From contig JADIIX010000008.1 of the NCBI GenBank assembly GCA_027604505.1, positions 72,589 to 136,588 on the forward strand: a stretch of 64,000 bases of DNA. The letters run 5' to 3'. The notes below the pieces were generated by a model. The model was given only the letters and a program-made list of their open reading frames with translations. It had not been told where the DNA came from and did no database searches. Both the position numbers and the translations under genes were made by a program. Of the stretch, positions 1 through 10,925 are shown one piece after another. This DNA comes from Gonapodya sp. JEL0774 (taxonomy: Eukaryota; Monoblepharomycota; Monoblepharidomycetes; Monoblepharidales; Gonapodyaceae). Positions within the stretch are counted from its first letter, which is position 1. The number at the start of each line of letters is the position of its first letter.

Positions 1-97
1 CGCTCGCCGCCCCGGCGCCCCGCGTTGGGTTGATAAGGGGGTGGGGGGGCGCACGCGCCCCGTCTGACCTCTCCGCATCGCCGTCCCCCACCCACAG

Positions 98-1060
98 GAC
101 TGGCACGCCCCCCTTCACACCACGACCCTGTCCCTCCTCCGCACGCCTTCTGTCTCCGTCTCCAAACCCCGCCTGATCCTCCCCACAGGCTCCTACATGG
201 ACCTGCTCAAACACCCCGGAGCGCGCGCCCAGTGGGACAACGAGGTCCTGCCCGCCGTGGGAAAGGTGTTCCAACTGGTGCACGTGGAGATTTTCAAACC
301 TGGGGAGATGGAGAAGATGGTGGAGACTCATTGGGACATTATTAGGATTGAGGTGGGTGGGTGGGTGGGAGAAAAGGGGGGGGGGGGGAAGGCGGAAGTG
401 GGACGCGAACCGCGCACCGCGCACCGCATGCGGATCACGGCACAAGGGCACACGCAGGTGCTTCAAGCTGTTCTTTGGCTCGTCGGGACCTTCTTCGCCT
501 CGTCCTTGGCGCACTTTCTCATCGGCACGCCTCCACCGCTACACCCCCCGTTCCCCTTCCCTTCCTCCCGCACCTTTGCCCCCCCCAAACCCCTTCAGAC
601 CTACCTCGAACACTCCTCCAACGGCGGCGCCGGCCTGAACCTCTACCCATCCCACTCCTCCCGCTACAGCCCCGCCTTCCTGGCCCTGCTCCAATCCGGC
701 GAGCACCTGTACACCACCGACCCTGGCCGTCTCCGGCGAGCCCGGGCCTCGCGGCTCCACTACCGCCTGCACGTCGCCTCCCTCCTCACCGCCCACGGGT
801 CGCTCGCCATCCTGTGCCCCACCGCGGCCGACGGCCCCGCGCCGCTGAGTTTGGAAAAGACGGGAGACCCGGCCATGGGCACCGTGTGGACGCACCCGGG
901 TGTGCCGGCGGTGCAGGTCCCGTGCGGTGCGGTGGGGGGCATGCCCGTGGGCTGTCAGCTGGTCGGCAGGTTCGGGAGGGACGAGGAGGTCGTGGCCGTG
1001 GCAGAGGTGGTCGAGGAGTGTTTGAAGGGGGTGTGGGACAAGGTGGTCAGGGGGGAGTAG
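98..1060 (+). CDS. Amidase-signature family hydrolase, 3' end only
   Basis: This is the C-terminal part of an amidase-signature enzyme, a family that hydrolyses amide bonds. The frame opens directly behind a splice acceptor (CCCACAG, ending at 97) and ends at TAG 1058-1060, so earlier exons lie outside the window. A GT-AG intron is likely at 353-457; it is 105 nt, free of stops, and leaves the frame unchanged. The family assignment rests on the C-terminal block near 870-1030: DPAMGTVWTHPGVPAVQVP, then GMPVGCQLVG and a following Gly-Arg-Asp-Glu stretch, which matches the usual end of amidases. The Ser-cisSer-Lys catalytic triad would lie upstream and cannot be checked. The low-complexity proline-rich stretch after the intron is unusual and could hide a further intron. 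The substrate cannot be told. Confidence 0.7.
   Translation, partial: DWHAPLHTTTLSLLRTPSVSVSKPRLILPTGSYMDLLKHPGARAQWDNEVLPAVGKVFQLVHVEIFKPGEMEKMVETHWDIIRIEVGGWVGEKGGGGKAEVGREPRTAHRMRITAQGHTQVLQAVLWLVGTFFASSLAHFLIGTPPPLHPPFPFPSSRTFAPPKPLQTYLEHSSNGGAGLNLYPSHSSRYSPAFLALLQSGEHLYTTDPGRLRRARASRLHYRLHVASLLTAHGSLAILCPTAADGPAPLSLEKTGDPAMGTVWTHPGVPAVQVPCGAVGGMPVGCQLVGRFGRDEEVVAVAEVVEECLKGVWDKVVRGE
353..457 (+). other. Stop-free 105-nt intron with a G13 run
   Basis: Donor GTGGGT and acceptor CGCAG inside the amidase gene. The intron holds an uninterrupted run of 13 G at 376-388 and a GTGGG-repeated donor side. Its length is a multiple of three and it has no stop in the coding frame. Confidence 0.5.
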
Positions 1061-1617
1061 TGGGCGGGTCGTGGTGGGGCGGAGAATCCCGGGGTGCTGT
1101 ATTGACTTTAGTGTGGGTTCAGTGTACAAGTGAATTCATGGAAATGAATTTGAACCATGTGGGGATGGGGATGCACCGGCACCGGCAACGTCTTGTAGGG
1201 GGATTACGTCCATCGTGCGGGCTGCGTCAATGAATCTGTATTCTGTTCGAATTTAATCCACCATTTTAATCCACCATCTCTTCACACGGTAATATAGCAT
1301 GTATCTCCACGAAAACAAGAACGTACTTCGGTACTAGAGTTGGACCCATTGCAAAACACAAGTTTTTTTTTGGACTTGTTTTGCTCCGTCCCCTCTTGAC
1401 CCTCGCAAGTGAAGATGAGCTCGCTGGACGCTTGTTGTCCCGTGTCCCACAAATTCCATCCAACGCAAAGCAAAATACAAATTATATTAACTTGACACAT
1501 GAAAAACCGCTGAGATCACGAGTTCTGCCGGTACGTGGTTACCGGGGTCACCCATGTATATACAAACAAAGTTCTCAACGGAACGTGTCTGCACACGCCT
1601 GTTTTTTGAACCTTAGC
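1061..1617. other. Convergent intergenic region, no gene seen
   Basis: Lies between the 3' ends of the amidase and the Cdc4-like gene. Only short open frames without family resemblance are present. It presumably holds the two 3' untranslated regions. Confidence 0.5.
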
Positions 1618-3028
1618 TCACTGAACATCCCCCACGACGCCACTTATTCCCTCACCCTCCCTTTCCTCATCAACACCGTCTCCAAAGTCCAACACCTCAA
1701 GGAAGGTTTGTGCATGCTCCCTCTGAACTGCACAAACTAGCCGCCTTTCGTCCATCCTCACCCTCCACACTCCGTGCACGTCCGGACCAGAAACAAGGTC
1801 CCTCAAAAATCTCCCGTACGTGACTGTGGTCGATAGGCCACCCGCTCCCATACCGTGACCGGACTGACCACCGTCTCGCTCCAGCTCCAGTCTGGCTGCC
1901 TGGGCTGGATCCGAGCAAAGTTCCCACAGTTTCACACCACCATCGCTTCCCGACACGATCCGATTCAAATGCGGGTCGTGGTGAAAGCAGGTTATCGCCG
2001 CGTCATGACCGTTGAGAGTCGCCAGGCACGCACCGGTGGTGGGGTTCCAAATGCGGAGAGTGGAGTCAGCAGAGGCGGAGACAAGATATTTGGGAGTGAG
2101 CTCAAGTGGTCCTACGATAGAAGTGTGCCCTAAATGATCGATTGAGTCGGGTAGAGAATGAGTAGTGTTGGCATGTTTCCTGCTCCTGATGCCCAACAGC
2201 CAACCAACCTTCCAGTTGGAACAATTTTGTGCCAGTCCTCACATCCCACACCATCACGGTCGCATCCATACTTCCACTCGCGGCTCTTTTTAATTCTGCA
2301 CAGTATCCCACACTGTACACCTTCTCCCTGTGTCCCGTCAACCTGTGCACCATTTCCCCACGACGAATATCCCACACACGGACAGTAGCGTCGTACGAAC
2401 CAGATACGAGCACGTTACCCGCGCAGGCAATGGCACGGACTGAGTTGAGGTGGCCAGAGAGCACGTGCAGCAAGTACGGATTCTCGCTTTGTGAACCCGA
2501 CGCACTATTCCCACCGGCCGTCACCACTGCTTCTGGTACATTGTACGGCGGGTCCACGTCCACGTTGGGAAGCCGCCAGACCCTGAGTGTTGAGTCCCTG
2601 CTCGCGGTCACAATGACGGGCACCTCCGGCTCCATCTCTCCGGTCTCTGCATTCACCTGCGGCATCACGATCGCCAAACACCTCACGGTGCCGGTGTGTC
2701 CCTCAAACACGTGCGTGCACTTCCCGGTTGCCAAGTTCCAAACCCTGACAGTCGTGTCCGTCGAACCGCTGACAAGCGTATTCCCAAAATACTGGAGCAC
2801 CCACACCTCTCCCTCATGACCCTCAAGCTTCCTCCTCAGTGCTCCTGTGCGGACATCGTACACATTTATCGTCCGATCATCCGACCCTGAAACAATCTTG
2901 TCATCATCGAATTGGAGGGATGTCACCACGTTCTGGTTGTGACCAGGAAATGAGAGGAGCTTATACCGTCCCGTAGACCAATTACGGGAGGTGATGTGAT
3001 GGCGACTGTTTTGAGATTGAGAAAGCAT
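1618..3028 (-). CDS. Cdc4/Fbw7-like WD40-repeat protein lacking a visible F-box
   Basis: Seven or so WD40 repeats typical of the substrate-recognition half of SCF-Cdc4 ubiquitin ligases. The sequence opens with an Asn-Trp-x-x-Gly-Arg segment and then the family-typical VVTSLQFDDDKIVSGSDD. Repeats with LVSGSTDTTVRVWNL, IVTASRDSTLRVW, LVSGSYDATVRVWDI and LVSASADSTLRIWNP follow. In Cdc4 proteins the Asn-Trp segment directly follows the F-box; here only about 15 residues precede it from the ATG at 3028. A phase-1 intron at 2130-2208 joins the blades. The stop is TGA 1618-1620. The frame upstream is open to about 3071, where an AG could be a splice acceptor, but no F-box-like sequence was found as far as 3570. 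It could be a separate F-box-less paralogue or a gene with a distant first exon. Confidence 0.75.
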
Positions 3029-3181
3029 TGAACTCGATGAAGGTGGCTGCCCCTGGGCGGCCAAAGGTTCCTATGTTTTCGTTGCCTGCGAATTCCCTAT
3101 TCCACTCGCGTGGTCGGTCTGAGTGGAAGCCGCGGTTATTCGTGATCTCGGGCTTGTCGGGCGCAGCTGAGGACTTTGTAA

Positions 3182-3217
3182 TAATATATTGTGATATGTT
3201 GTGATCACAATATATTA
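3182..3217. repeat. Perfect 14-bp inverted repeat in a divergent promoter
   Basis: Arms 3182-3195 (TAATATATTGTGAT) and 3204-3217 are exact reverse complements around the 8-nt spacer ATGTTGTG. It sits in the 540-bp gap between the divergent Cdc4-like and DPP3 genes, so it could be a dimeric regulator site or a hairpin. Confidence 0.8.
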
Positions 3218-3570
3218 CACCCAGAGATCGATGAAAACAAAACTTCTTCTATATATGTGAAGCAAAACTGCGTCGGCAACGAACAAGAGTTCGGTTTGTG
3301 CGGTGTGGGCGGTTGTGGACTGAGAAGGGGTTCGGGGTTCGTGTTTTGGTGGACGTTGAATCTGTTTCTGATCAGGCAGGATCGTCGTGACCGCCTGAAC
3401 CTTACATTTTCCACTTTCTCTTTTTCCACCGCCCCAAAACCCTTCGTGGGTCTGAGCTGGATATCGATGAAAACAGAATAAATAGAAACGCTGAGAATAC
3501 ATGCACTACTTGACTCCCATCCCCGGCAACGCGGACTCCAATTCCCCATCCTGCCAAACCACTCCCCACC

Positions 3571-6500
3571 ATGCTGACCTCCACTCCGCCTCCCACAGAG
3601 GTCGCCCCTCCCACTTCACCATCCGTTCCTGCGCGCTACTACGCCGATTTGGATCCCCCCATCGTCAGGATCGATGCGGTCGGCGCGTTCTCAGGCCTCA
3701 CCGAGGACGAAAAACGGTACGCACATCACCTGGCCAGAGCCGCTTATCACGGGACGCGGATCATTTTGCGGTGAGTGAAGGTATTTTGGTCGTGCACGAT
3801 GATCGCACAGCAAAGGACTGATTGTCAACCAACCATGGCGTTGTGCTTCATGGTGTCCCCCATTTCGGGCAACCAACTCTCCCATTACCACGAGCCAGCC
3901 AACGCTCAATAGAATCCGAAGCCATCTTCTCTCTCGTCCTCCACCTCTTCTCACACAAGACGTTCGATGCTCTCAAAGAGGAATCGGGTCTCTCGGATCG
4001 AGACTGGAACGCCCTCCTTCAATACTCGGCACAGGTTCTATCGAACAATGGGAACTATAAAAGTATAGGTGACTCTATCATCGTACCGAGAGTACCGGAG
4101 TCCGAGTTTGGAAAAGTGGTTGCCGTGTGTGGAAGCGAAAAGGTCGGAATTTTGAGGGATTGTGTTCCTCCGGGCTTCGACCCGGCCCATCCACCTAATC
4201 TCAAACCTCCTTATCTCAACATTCATGCTGACATTTCTGTTATCAGGCGCGCCCCCTTTTCGAATCTCACGCCGCCTCAATCTACGCCACCAACTTCTCT
4301 GAGAACCGCCTGCACCTTGGCTTCCTCGACGAGGGCCACCACACCGCGTTCTACTCTGGTCCCATCACTCAAGACGAAATCGGCCAGGTGCAAAAGGTGC
4401 TCGAGGCACATGGCGTGTCTCCGCTCAACACACGTCTCGAAAAATCCGCGGACGGGGAATTCCTACTGAAAGTCGCTTCGTCGGAGAAGAAGGAGAACAA
4501 GACTATGATGCTCCCTTCTGGCGGAAAAATTACGGTGGAGTTTGGAGATCATGCAGTCGAAATGGCCAAGGTGAGACGGAGCGAGTGGCTACGAATGTCA
4601 CCATGACTCTTGTTCACCCCCCTCATCATGAAACGATTGTACACATTTTGCGATTTCCTTGTCAGATCGTCACCGAGATGAGGCAGGCCCTCAAGTACGC
4701 GCCCAATGACACCGTCCGCAAAATGATCGAGCTCTACATCACGTCGTTCGAGACCGGCGACATGAACGCTCACAAAGAGAGCCAGAGGCTGTGGGTCAAG
4801 GATATCGGGCCAGTTGTAGAGGTGAGGGGGCCAAGTCACAAATCAAAGATGCCGGCCACCCCGTTGTTCACTTTTGCCAATCCACTGTACTGCAAAGACC
4901 AACCTCGGCTTTTTGGATCCTTCCCGAGAGTGAGTTTGCCCTTCAAAGCAGCTGTGCACATCCCCGATCAAGTGACGCCTGACACCATGTGCTCGTTGCT
5001 CCGAAGTCCGGCAGCGCTGCGCGCCGAGTGGGAGGGCTTCGTTGCTGTCGTAAACAAGGAGCGGTCGAGAAACTTTCAGGAGCTTGTCAAAAGAGGTGAG
5101 TGAAAAAGAGCCTCGATCAGCGTCCGGTTGAGTGGCAGCGTTACGTGAAAAATTGTCTGTAATGTGTTCGTTCCTGCCATCACATGTATCATGGTACGTC
5201 CACAGCGCCCGAGTTCATCAAGCAGCTGTAAGCTTTCGCACACACCGGTATTCTTGGTTGCTCCTTTACTCAAGATTTAATGACAGGCCGTGGACTGAAG
5301 ATTTCGAGCCGGCGGTGTTCAGCAAACCCGACTTCACCTCGCTCGAGGTGCTGGCGTATGCTGCTGGATATCTCCCTGCGGGAATTAACATTCCAAATTA
5401 CGACGGTGAGTTGGGGCTCATGCGCGGACTTGAACCCACAAAGGTGCTAAGACTGCCTCTCCCCATCATTTCCTGCCCGCAACCTCCAATGTCTTTGTGC
5501 TGGATACCCATTAAGATGTGAGGGTGACGGACGGGTTCAAGGTATACAAAATCTAAAACCTAATTTTGCCACAGAATTGACATAGATGTCTCGTCGGCTC
5601 TTAGAACGTGTCGCTCGGCAATGTGGTGAACGCTCAGATCGCCAACGTCAAACTGACCTTTGTCACCGACGCCGACGCTCAACTCATGGAGAAGCTCCGC
5701 GGGCAAGCCTACGAGCTTCAAGTCGGAATTCACGAATTACTGGGTGAGTGCATCTCCGTTCGATGAGACTTAGCATGCCAGATCCTCATCCCCGAATATA
5801 TGCTGTCTGTTCGAGCTAGGTCACGGCACTGGCAAGCTCTTGACTGAAGAATCCGCCGGAGTGTTCAACTTCGACAAAGACCACCCGCCCGTGTCGCCAC
5901 TGGACGGGAAGCCAGTGACTTCGTATTACAAACCGGGCGAGACGTACTTTTCGGTGTTTGGTCCCATCGCGTCGTCGTACGAGGTGTGTGTGCATCCTTT
6001 TTTTGTTTCCCTATCCGTTATCCTCGATAACGTTGTGCATTTTCTGACATGTTTTCCCAGGAATGCAGGGCAGAAGCGGTCTGTGAGTGGCTCGCATTGA
6101 ACTTCATGACAAGACCTACCCGCTCACAGATCTTGGTTTGCATTTTCTTTTTTTTTCCCGCTTTTTTTTCTTTTCTTTTCTTTTTTTTTGTCGTCATCGT
6201 AGCCATGTATCTCTCTACATCTTCCGAAATCTTGGCCATTCTCGGCAACACGGACCCCGCTGATGCGGATGACGCGATGTATGTCTCGTACCTGATGATC
6301 GCTAGAGCAGGAGTTCTCTCACTTGAGTACTACCAGCCTAAAAAGAACTTATGGGGTCAGGTGAGCCGTTCGTTCAACTCTCTACGATTTTGGCACCAAA
6401 CACTACTGACCCATTGGTATCAGGCGCACGCTCGAGGCCGCTATGCCATTCTCCAATGCTTCCTCCGTGCCGGAGAAGGCTTTGTCCGCATCGAGGAGAC

Positions 6501-6889
6501 AGCTGACAAAGACCTCGTGATCTACCTCGACAGGAACAAGATCCGTTCGGTGGGAATGAAAGCGGTCGGAGAGCTTCTGCAGAAACTGCACGTATACAAG
6601 TGCACGGCAGATATCGAGAATGCAAAGAAACTGTATGAAGATCTGACTGCAGTACCAGAGGAATGGATGGGATGGAGGGATATTGTAGTGGTGAGCTGGT
6701 CAAAACGGTTGGTTTCGCATCTGCTTCCTCTCTCTGAGCATGACGCTATCGGATCTTCAGTCCAAAAAGCTTCCTCGTAAAGTATATATTCAGGGAAACT
6801 CGAAGATCGTGGATGATATAGTGGTTTGGGTGGACTATGAGCCGACGCTGGAAGGGTTGATAACCAGCTGGTTGGAGAGACTTGTTTGA
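3571..6889 (+). CDS. DPP3: Dipeptidyl peptidase III (peptidase family M49)
   Basis: Cytosolic zinc exopeptidase that removes dipeptides from peptide N-termini. About 15 exons were traced by GT-AG sites and family continuity. The zinc motif HELLGH is seen, split by an intron (donor near 5743, acceptor CTAG before GTCACGG at about 5820), and the second zinc motif EECRAE is rebuilt across the intron ending at 6060. Other family blocks are [60 protein letters not shown] and [11 protein letters not shown]. The start at 3571 is followed by [20 protein letters not shown], close to the usual N-terminus. The stop is TGA 6887-6889. The intron at about 6081-6203 carries a very long polypyrimidine tract. 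The block that in animal enzymes reads GFIE-x-YRDP appears here as GFLDPSRDPAA after splicing. Function is confident; individual splice sites less so. Confidence 0.92.
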
Positions 6890-7153
6890 TTTCATCAGCA
6901 CATGCATAGGCAGTAATGTTGGCACACAACTTTCAGTCATACCACCCCCCTTCTACAAGTGTGTGAGATTAATACATAGTGCCCACTTCATCAGTGAATG
7001 CAACTACTTGAAAGGTATATCCAATGCTATGTGCTGGGAGATGCAAATTAGCCACTCGTCACCAAGAAATGGACTCCCTCCAGACCACACTCCAATTCAA
7101 ATCCGTCAAACATTCCACAAGTCGCCATTGATCAGCACTGTGAGCGCTCCATG
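6890..7153. other. Convergent intergenic region, no gene seen
   Basis: Separates the 3' ends of DPP3 and TIP41. No coding signal or repeat was seen. Confidence 0.5.
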
Positions 7154-9197
7154 TTACACTCCTCCAACCTCTGTTTCTACCGTCCGCCAAAAACTCTCTG
7201 CTGTTTTCGTGTTAACATCCTCCTTACTTCCATTCTTGTCCAAGCTTGCTACCTTCATTTCTTTTCTCCCCGCACACCCACTCCCAAATGCTTCGTCCAT
7301 TAGTTCGTCAACACATTGGACCACAAGGTCGCGGTCCGTCATTGCTGAGAGGTCGGGATCGGGGTCGGTTTCACCTGAGGTGGTCGTGACGGCGGCAAGG
7401 TGGCCGGAGATGGTGTTGCTGGCGGAACTGGGGGGAGGCATTGCCCCATCTGGCCCGCGGCGCCCACTCACAAAACCACCAGCGCGTGCAATCGACACAG
7501 TGGGGACACTCGTGGAGACAGCGCCGCGTAGTGGGTGGGGCGTGTAGGATGCGGTTGGCGCATGCCGCACCGGCACCGCGCCCGATGATGAGTGTCCAGG
7601 TCCGACACCTTGTTTCATATTCATTCTGCTCTTCGCAATGGTGAGTCTTGCGCGCACCAAGTCGTACGGTGCTTGAGATACTCGGTGTTCTCGCACAATC
7701 ATGCCCGGAGGTGCCAGAGTGGAATATGAGTGGCTGTTCGATGATGACGGGGGTGCGAATGTCGTAAATATGCGGGTATCGGAGATGCGGACAAGCACGT
7801 GGTCAATGCGAAGGACATGACGCAGCAGGAGGAGAAAGGAGTGTGGCATGACGCGCTGTGTGGAACCGAAGAGTTCGTGAAATGTGGTGCGTAAGCACTG
7901 CCTGTATTCTCTTCAACACGAAGACTGCCGCAACCGACACTTGAAACTCACCACCTTCACAAGCAGCGCAGTTGAACCATTATCTGCCAACTCATCCTCA
8001 TATAGCGGAACTTCGTCAAAGAACAAAATAGGGTCCCGCCGGCGAAGGAGTGCGTAGTCGATTGCAGGGATTGGTGTGGAAGCTGATATTACTTTGAAGT
8101 AGGAGGACTCCATGGTTGGAGTTTTCGTGCGGATGGTGAGTGGTGGCGGACGGGGTGGATTTTGGTGACCAGTTGGTGGATGAGGGGGAATGGGAGACGG
8201 GCTCGAACTTCTGGAGGCCGTGAAGTTGCCGTCCTCCCCACCTCTAGCTTTGACATCCACAGCATCCCCACCTCCAATCTCGAGCATACTTCTTGCAGCA
8301 CCATGATCAGCACGCGCACCATCTACACCGCTTTTAGCACGGTCCATGTCACCGTTTCCTTGCGAGTCCTGCACCACCACATTCCCCTTATACACCCACG
8401 GCGTAAATGTCCAATCATACGGCTTGATTACCTGCAATCCATGAACTGCAAATTCTCCCCGCCCCCTACCCCGTCCCCATATCCCTGCCGCCTCCACTTC
8501 GACACCCTCTTCAGTTCGATCCGGGTTGACGTGGCGCAACGCGTCCGCAGCGTTGAATGTGAGTACAACGTGTGAAGGGTGATGGGTGAGGGTGATAACG
8601 TGGGAATTGAAAACCATGTCGGGAACGTGGGGTAGGGGAAGCGTGGATGTTAGTCTGTGTTGTTGAGGCGGTCGAGAGTTAGTTAGATAGGCAAGAGAAA
8701 CTGAGATGGGAACAGTCAAAGTTTCTTCACATATCATTGTCATCGCTCGCCGAGACGGCAACGAGTTGGTTCATTGCTTGGAGCAACGTTGCTCCAACCC
8801 GAAATTTCACGAATTCTTTTCTCCACGGGGCTCCCATCTTCAAATCTCCCCCACCTCCGACCCCGCGAACTCCCACTCACGCATCCAACTCTACCGAATT
8901 CAAAATCGTCCCCGATTTGACGGTTGTCACGGTCCATTGCAATGGATCTCCCTCATGCCCGTCGCCCGTCCCTCCATTCTCGCCACCGATTCGAATCCCA
9001 CGTTCGATTACGGTAGCTGGAGGAATAGGGGGTGCAGCTATTGAAGGGATGCGTGATGCAGAGTGGGACGACGCAATTGGCGAACATGACGGTTGGAGTC
9101 GAGGGATGGAAGAAGAACGTGTAAAAAGCGAGTACGATGGGAAAGAAAGTGTGTGGGCAGTTGGAACAAGTCCAGGTGCGGGAACAATGGAATTCAT
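7154..9197 (-). CDS. TIP41: TIP41/TIPRL family regulator of PP2A-type phosphatases
   Basis: TIP41 proteins bind PP2A-type catalytic subunits or their regulator Tap42 and act in TOR signalling. Three exons are clear. Exon 1 (9197-8881) ends with QWTVTTVKSGTILNSVE, matching the N-terminal strand of the family. An intron at 8655-8880 leads to exon 2 with LPHVPDMVFNSHVITL, VIKPYDWTFTPW, IDYALLRRRDPILFFDEV and LYEDELADNGST. A second intron (GTG then GTGAGT; acceptor CACACAG) leads to RVMPHSFLLLLRHVLRID and then VLVRISDTRIF. These blocks are diagnostic. Oddities are a Ser/Pro-rich N-terminal extension, a long insertion between the WTFTPW strand and the FFDEV strand, and a C-terminal extension of about 150 residues. 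The start ATG at 9197 is chosen because upstream codons look non-coding. Stop TAA 7154-7156. Confidence 0.88.
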
Positions 9198-9639
9198 TGT
9201 ATCGGGATCTCTGGAGCGGAAGTGTGAGAACCTCAGTCTGATAAGTGTATACAAAGGATGGGTATTATAGATTGAATATGAATCCACAATTAAAGTCAAT
9301 AATGACAGGAGACAGGATCGCAAAAGGGGAGTGCCGAGATGACGGCCGAGAAAATGACGTTTCTCGCGGAATGGCGTTGCTAGGAATTCATTACCCAAGA
9401 AACTAATTTTAAATGCACGCTGCTCATTCCACTTTTTCTTGTGATGTTACGCCATTGGCGCGTTAACTGATTGTGAAGAGTGGGCAGGTGTTCCGGAGCG
9501 GAGACGAGACACATGCCTTCAACCATGGTGCAAACTAAATAAATAGTTGTTGGAATAGGGCATGTCCTGTGGGGGGAGCCTCTGTGCGGTCGGCAGTGTT
9601 GTGTTAGCTATTGCATATCTGCCTGATCGACTGCCGTCT

Positions 9640-9830
9640 CATGCCGACTCAGCTTTGTGGAGACGGGCGCTTGGCGCTCGGGCCGCTCGCAAGAATGGAG
9701 CAATGGCGAGAGCTGCAATATGCTTATGGCAGGGGTGTTCGATGACGAAGGATTGCTCCGGCTGGATGGTATCGTGCATTTGGAAGTGGCTTCATGGAGA
9801 GACTAAATTGACCCGGTGAGCATCAAGTGA
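9640..9830 (-). pseudogene. Degenerate copy 1 of a small secreted-protein-like repeat
   Basis: Aligns by eye with the 5' part of the open frame that starts at 10258. The start position (9753-9751) reads ATC instead of ATG, and the tenth codon is TAA, so it is broken. The shared stretch around TTCGTCATCGAAC and GCAGCTCTCGCC is clear. The flank near 9800-9822 (CTCACCGGGTCAATTTAG) matches the flank of the other copies. Confidence 0.5.
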
Positions 9831-10258
9831 CGGCTCGTCGCCCGTGTCTTTCGTTGTAGCTGAGATTTGCCAACTGCCTGTTCTAACGTGTCTGCAGCTC
9901 CACATCCTTCGTTCGCTCTACCATTTGACCCCCAACTTTGGCCCAGTTTCCCACAATTGTTTTTCTCTTTCCTCCCACTCGTCTTTCTTGATCTCCTGCA
10001 TTTTCTCTCGCAGCCGTCCTCCAGCTCGGGGGCGCCCTTCATGTCAGAGGTCGGTGGTTCGCATTTGTGTATTGGGTCTTCCGATTCTGGTTCGCTTGCC
10101 ATTTCATCGCCCCAACTGGCTTCCGTCTCTATCATTTGATTTATGTTCGCACCACTCAACATTGTGGAGGCGGGCGCGGATGGCACTGGAGCCGCTGGAA
10201 TAGAGTGGGGCGAGAGCTGCAAAAATGCGTATGCCAAGAGTATTCGATGACGAAGCAT
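9803..10258 (-). CDS. Candidate small secreted protein (open copy of a tandem repeat)
   Basis: A 151-codon open frame with no recognised family. The first 30 or so residues look like a signal peptide: MLRHR, then a hydrophobic core ILLAYAFLQLS, then an Ala/Pro-rich segment with AAP and APA cleavage-like sites. The remainder is charged, with Lys/Arg/Glu and five cysteines (KCEPP, GCERKC, NNCG, EGCG), which fits a secreted cysteine-containing protein. It belongs to a set of four tandem copies spaced about 505, 333 and 277 bp apart; the others are broken. The TAG stop (9803-9805) falls in the 5' flank of copy 1, so the 3' part may be fortuitous. The opposite strand also has open frames over this repeat, each close to a GGTGAGT-like donor, so the coding strand is not settled. 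Confidence 0.35.
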   Translation of the reverse strand: MLRHRILLAYAFLQLSPHSIPAAPVPSAPASTMLSGANINQMIETEASWGDEMASEPESEDPIHKCEPPTSDMKGAPELEDGCERKCRRSRKTSGRKEKNNCGKLGQSWGSNGRANEGCGAADTLEQAVGKSQLQRKTRATSRHLMLTGSI

Positions 10259-10489
10259 TGTATGGTGGGATCGGATTCATTGATAGGAGGATATTGTTTT
10301 TGAAAAGAACGAGTCAACGCGGTGAGTGTTTTGTGATGCCTCGTATTACTATTTCCTCGTACTCCTAGTTATTCACACGTCCGCGTTGATACACATTCCT
10401 CCTTTGCACTTATACCACACCCTGTAGGATGCTGTATTTGTCGGACCTCTGCTTGTCCTTTCCTGCCTGCCGTAGTTCTCCAACTCAAG

Positions 10490-10660
10490 CATTGTCACCT
10501 TCTGGGTGGCTGGCCGCGTCGTCCCTGTTTAAAGCGGTTGTTCTCGAGAGCTGCAATATGATTATGCTAAGGGTAATCAACGACGAAACATTGGTCGGGT
10601 TGGAAGGGACCTTTCGGCTGGGAGGAGTTTTTCACGACAGAGTAGTTCAAGCTGGTGAGT
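10490..10660 (-). pseudogene. Degenerate copy 3 of the small secreted-protein-like repeat
   Basis: Has an ATG at 10591 followed by TTT CGT CGT and then TGA, so the frame is closed at codon 5. It retains the CATATTGCAGCTCTCGA block and the upstream flank (ACTCACCAGCTTGAACT) found before the other copies. Confidence 0.45.
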
Positions 10661-10799
10661 CCTTACTGAAGTCTATTCCGTCGTCTCCTGAGCGGGCGAG
10701 TTTCTCCGATCGCTAGTCGATTCATACCTGCATTTTGCACGACATGCCTCATTTGTACTCCTCGTTACCCTTAACTCTATCCCGTTCTTCCGACAACTG

Positions 10800-10925
10800 C
10801 TACTGCGTTTTCTCCTCCTCGTAACTCTTGAGTTCACAGTCTTCATCTCGCAGCCTTCCTCGAATCATTGGATGGTAGTTGGAAAGGAACTTGCAGCTGG
10901 GTGATGTTTTGTAAACAGATGCAAC
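10800..10925 (-). pseudogene. Degenerate copy 4 of the small secreted-protein-like repeat
   Basis: ATG at 10868 preceded by TTCCTTTCCAACTACCATCC, which aligns with the corresponding flank of copy 3 (CCCTTCCAACCCGACC). The frame closes after 22 codons. This is the most diverged copy; the match covers mainly the upstream flank. Confidence 0.35.
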
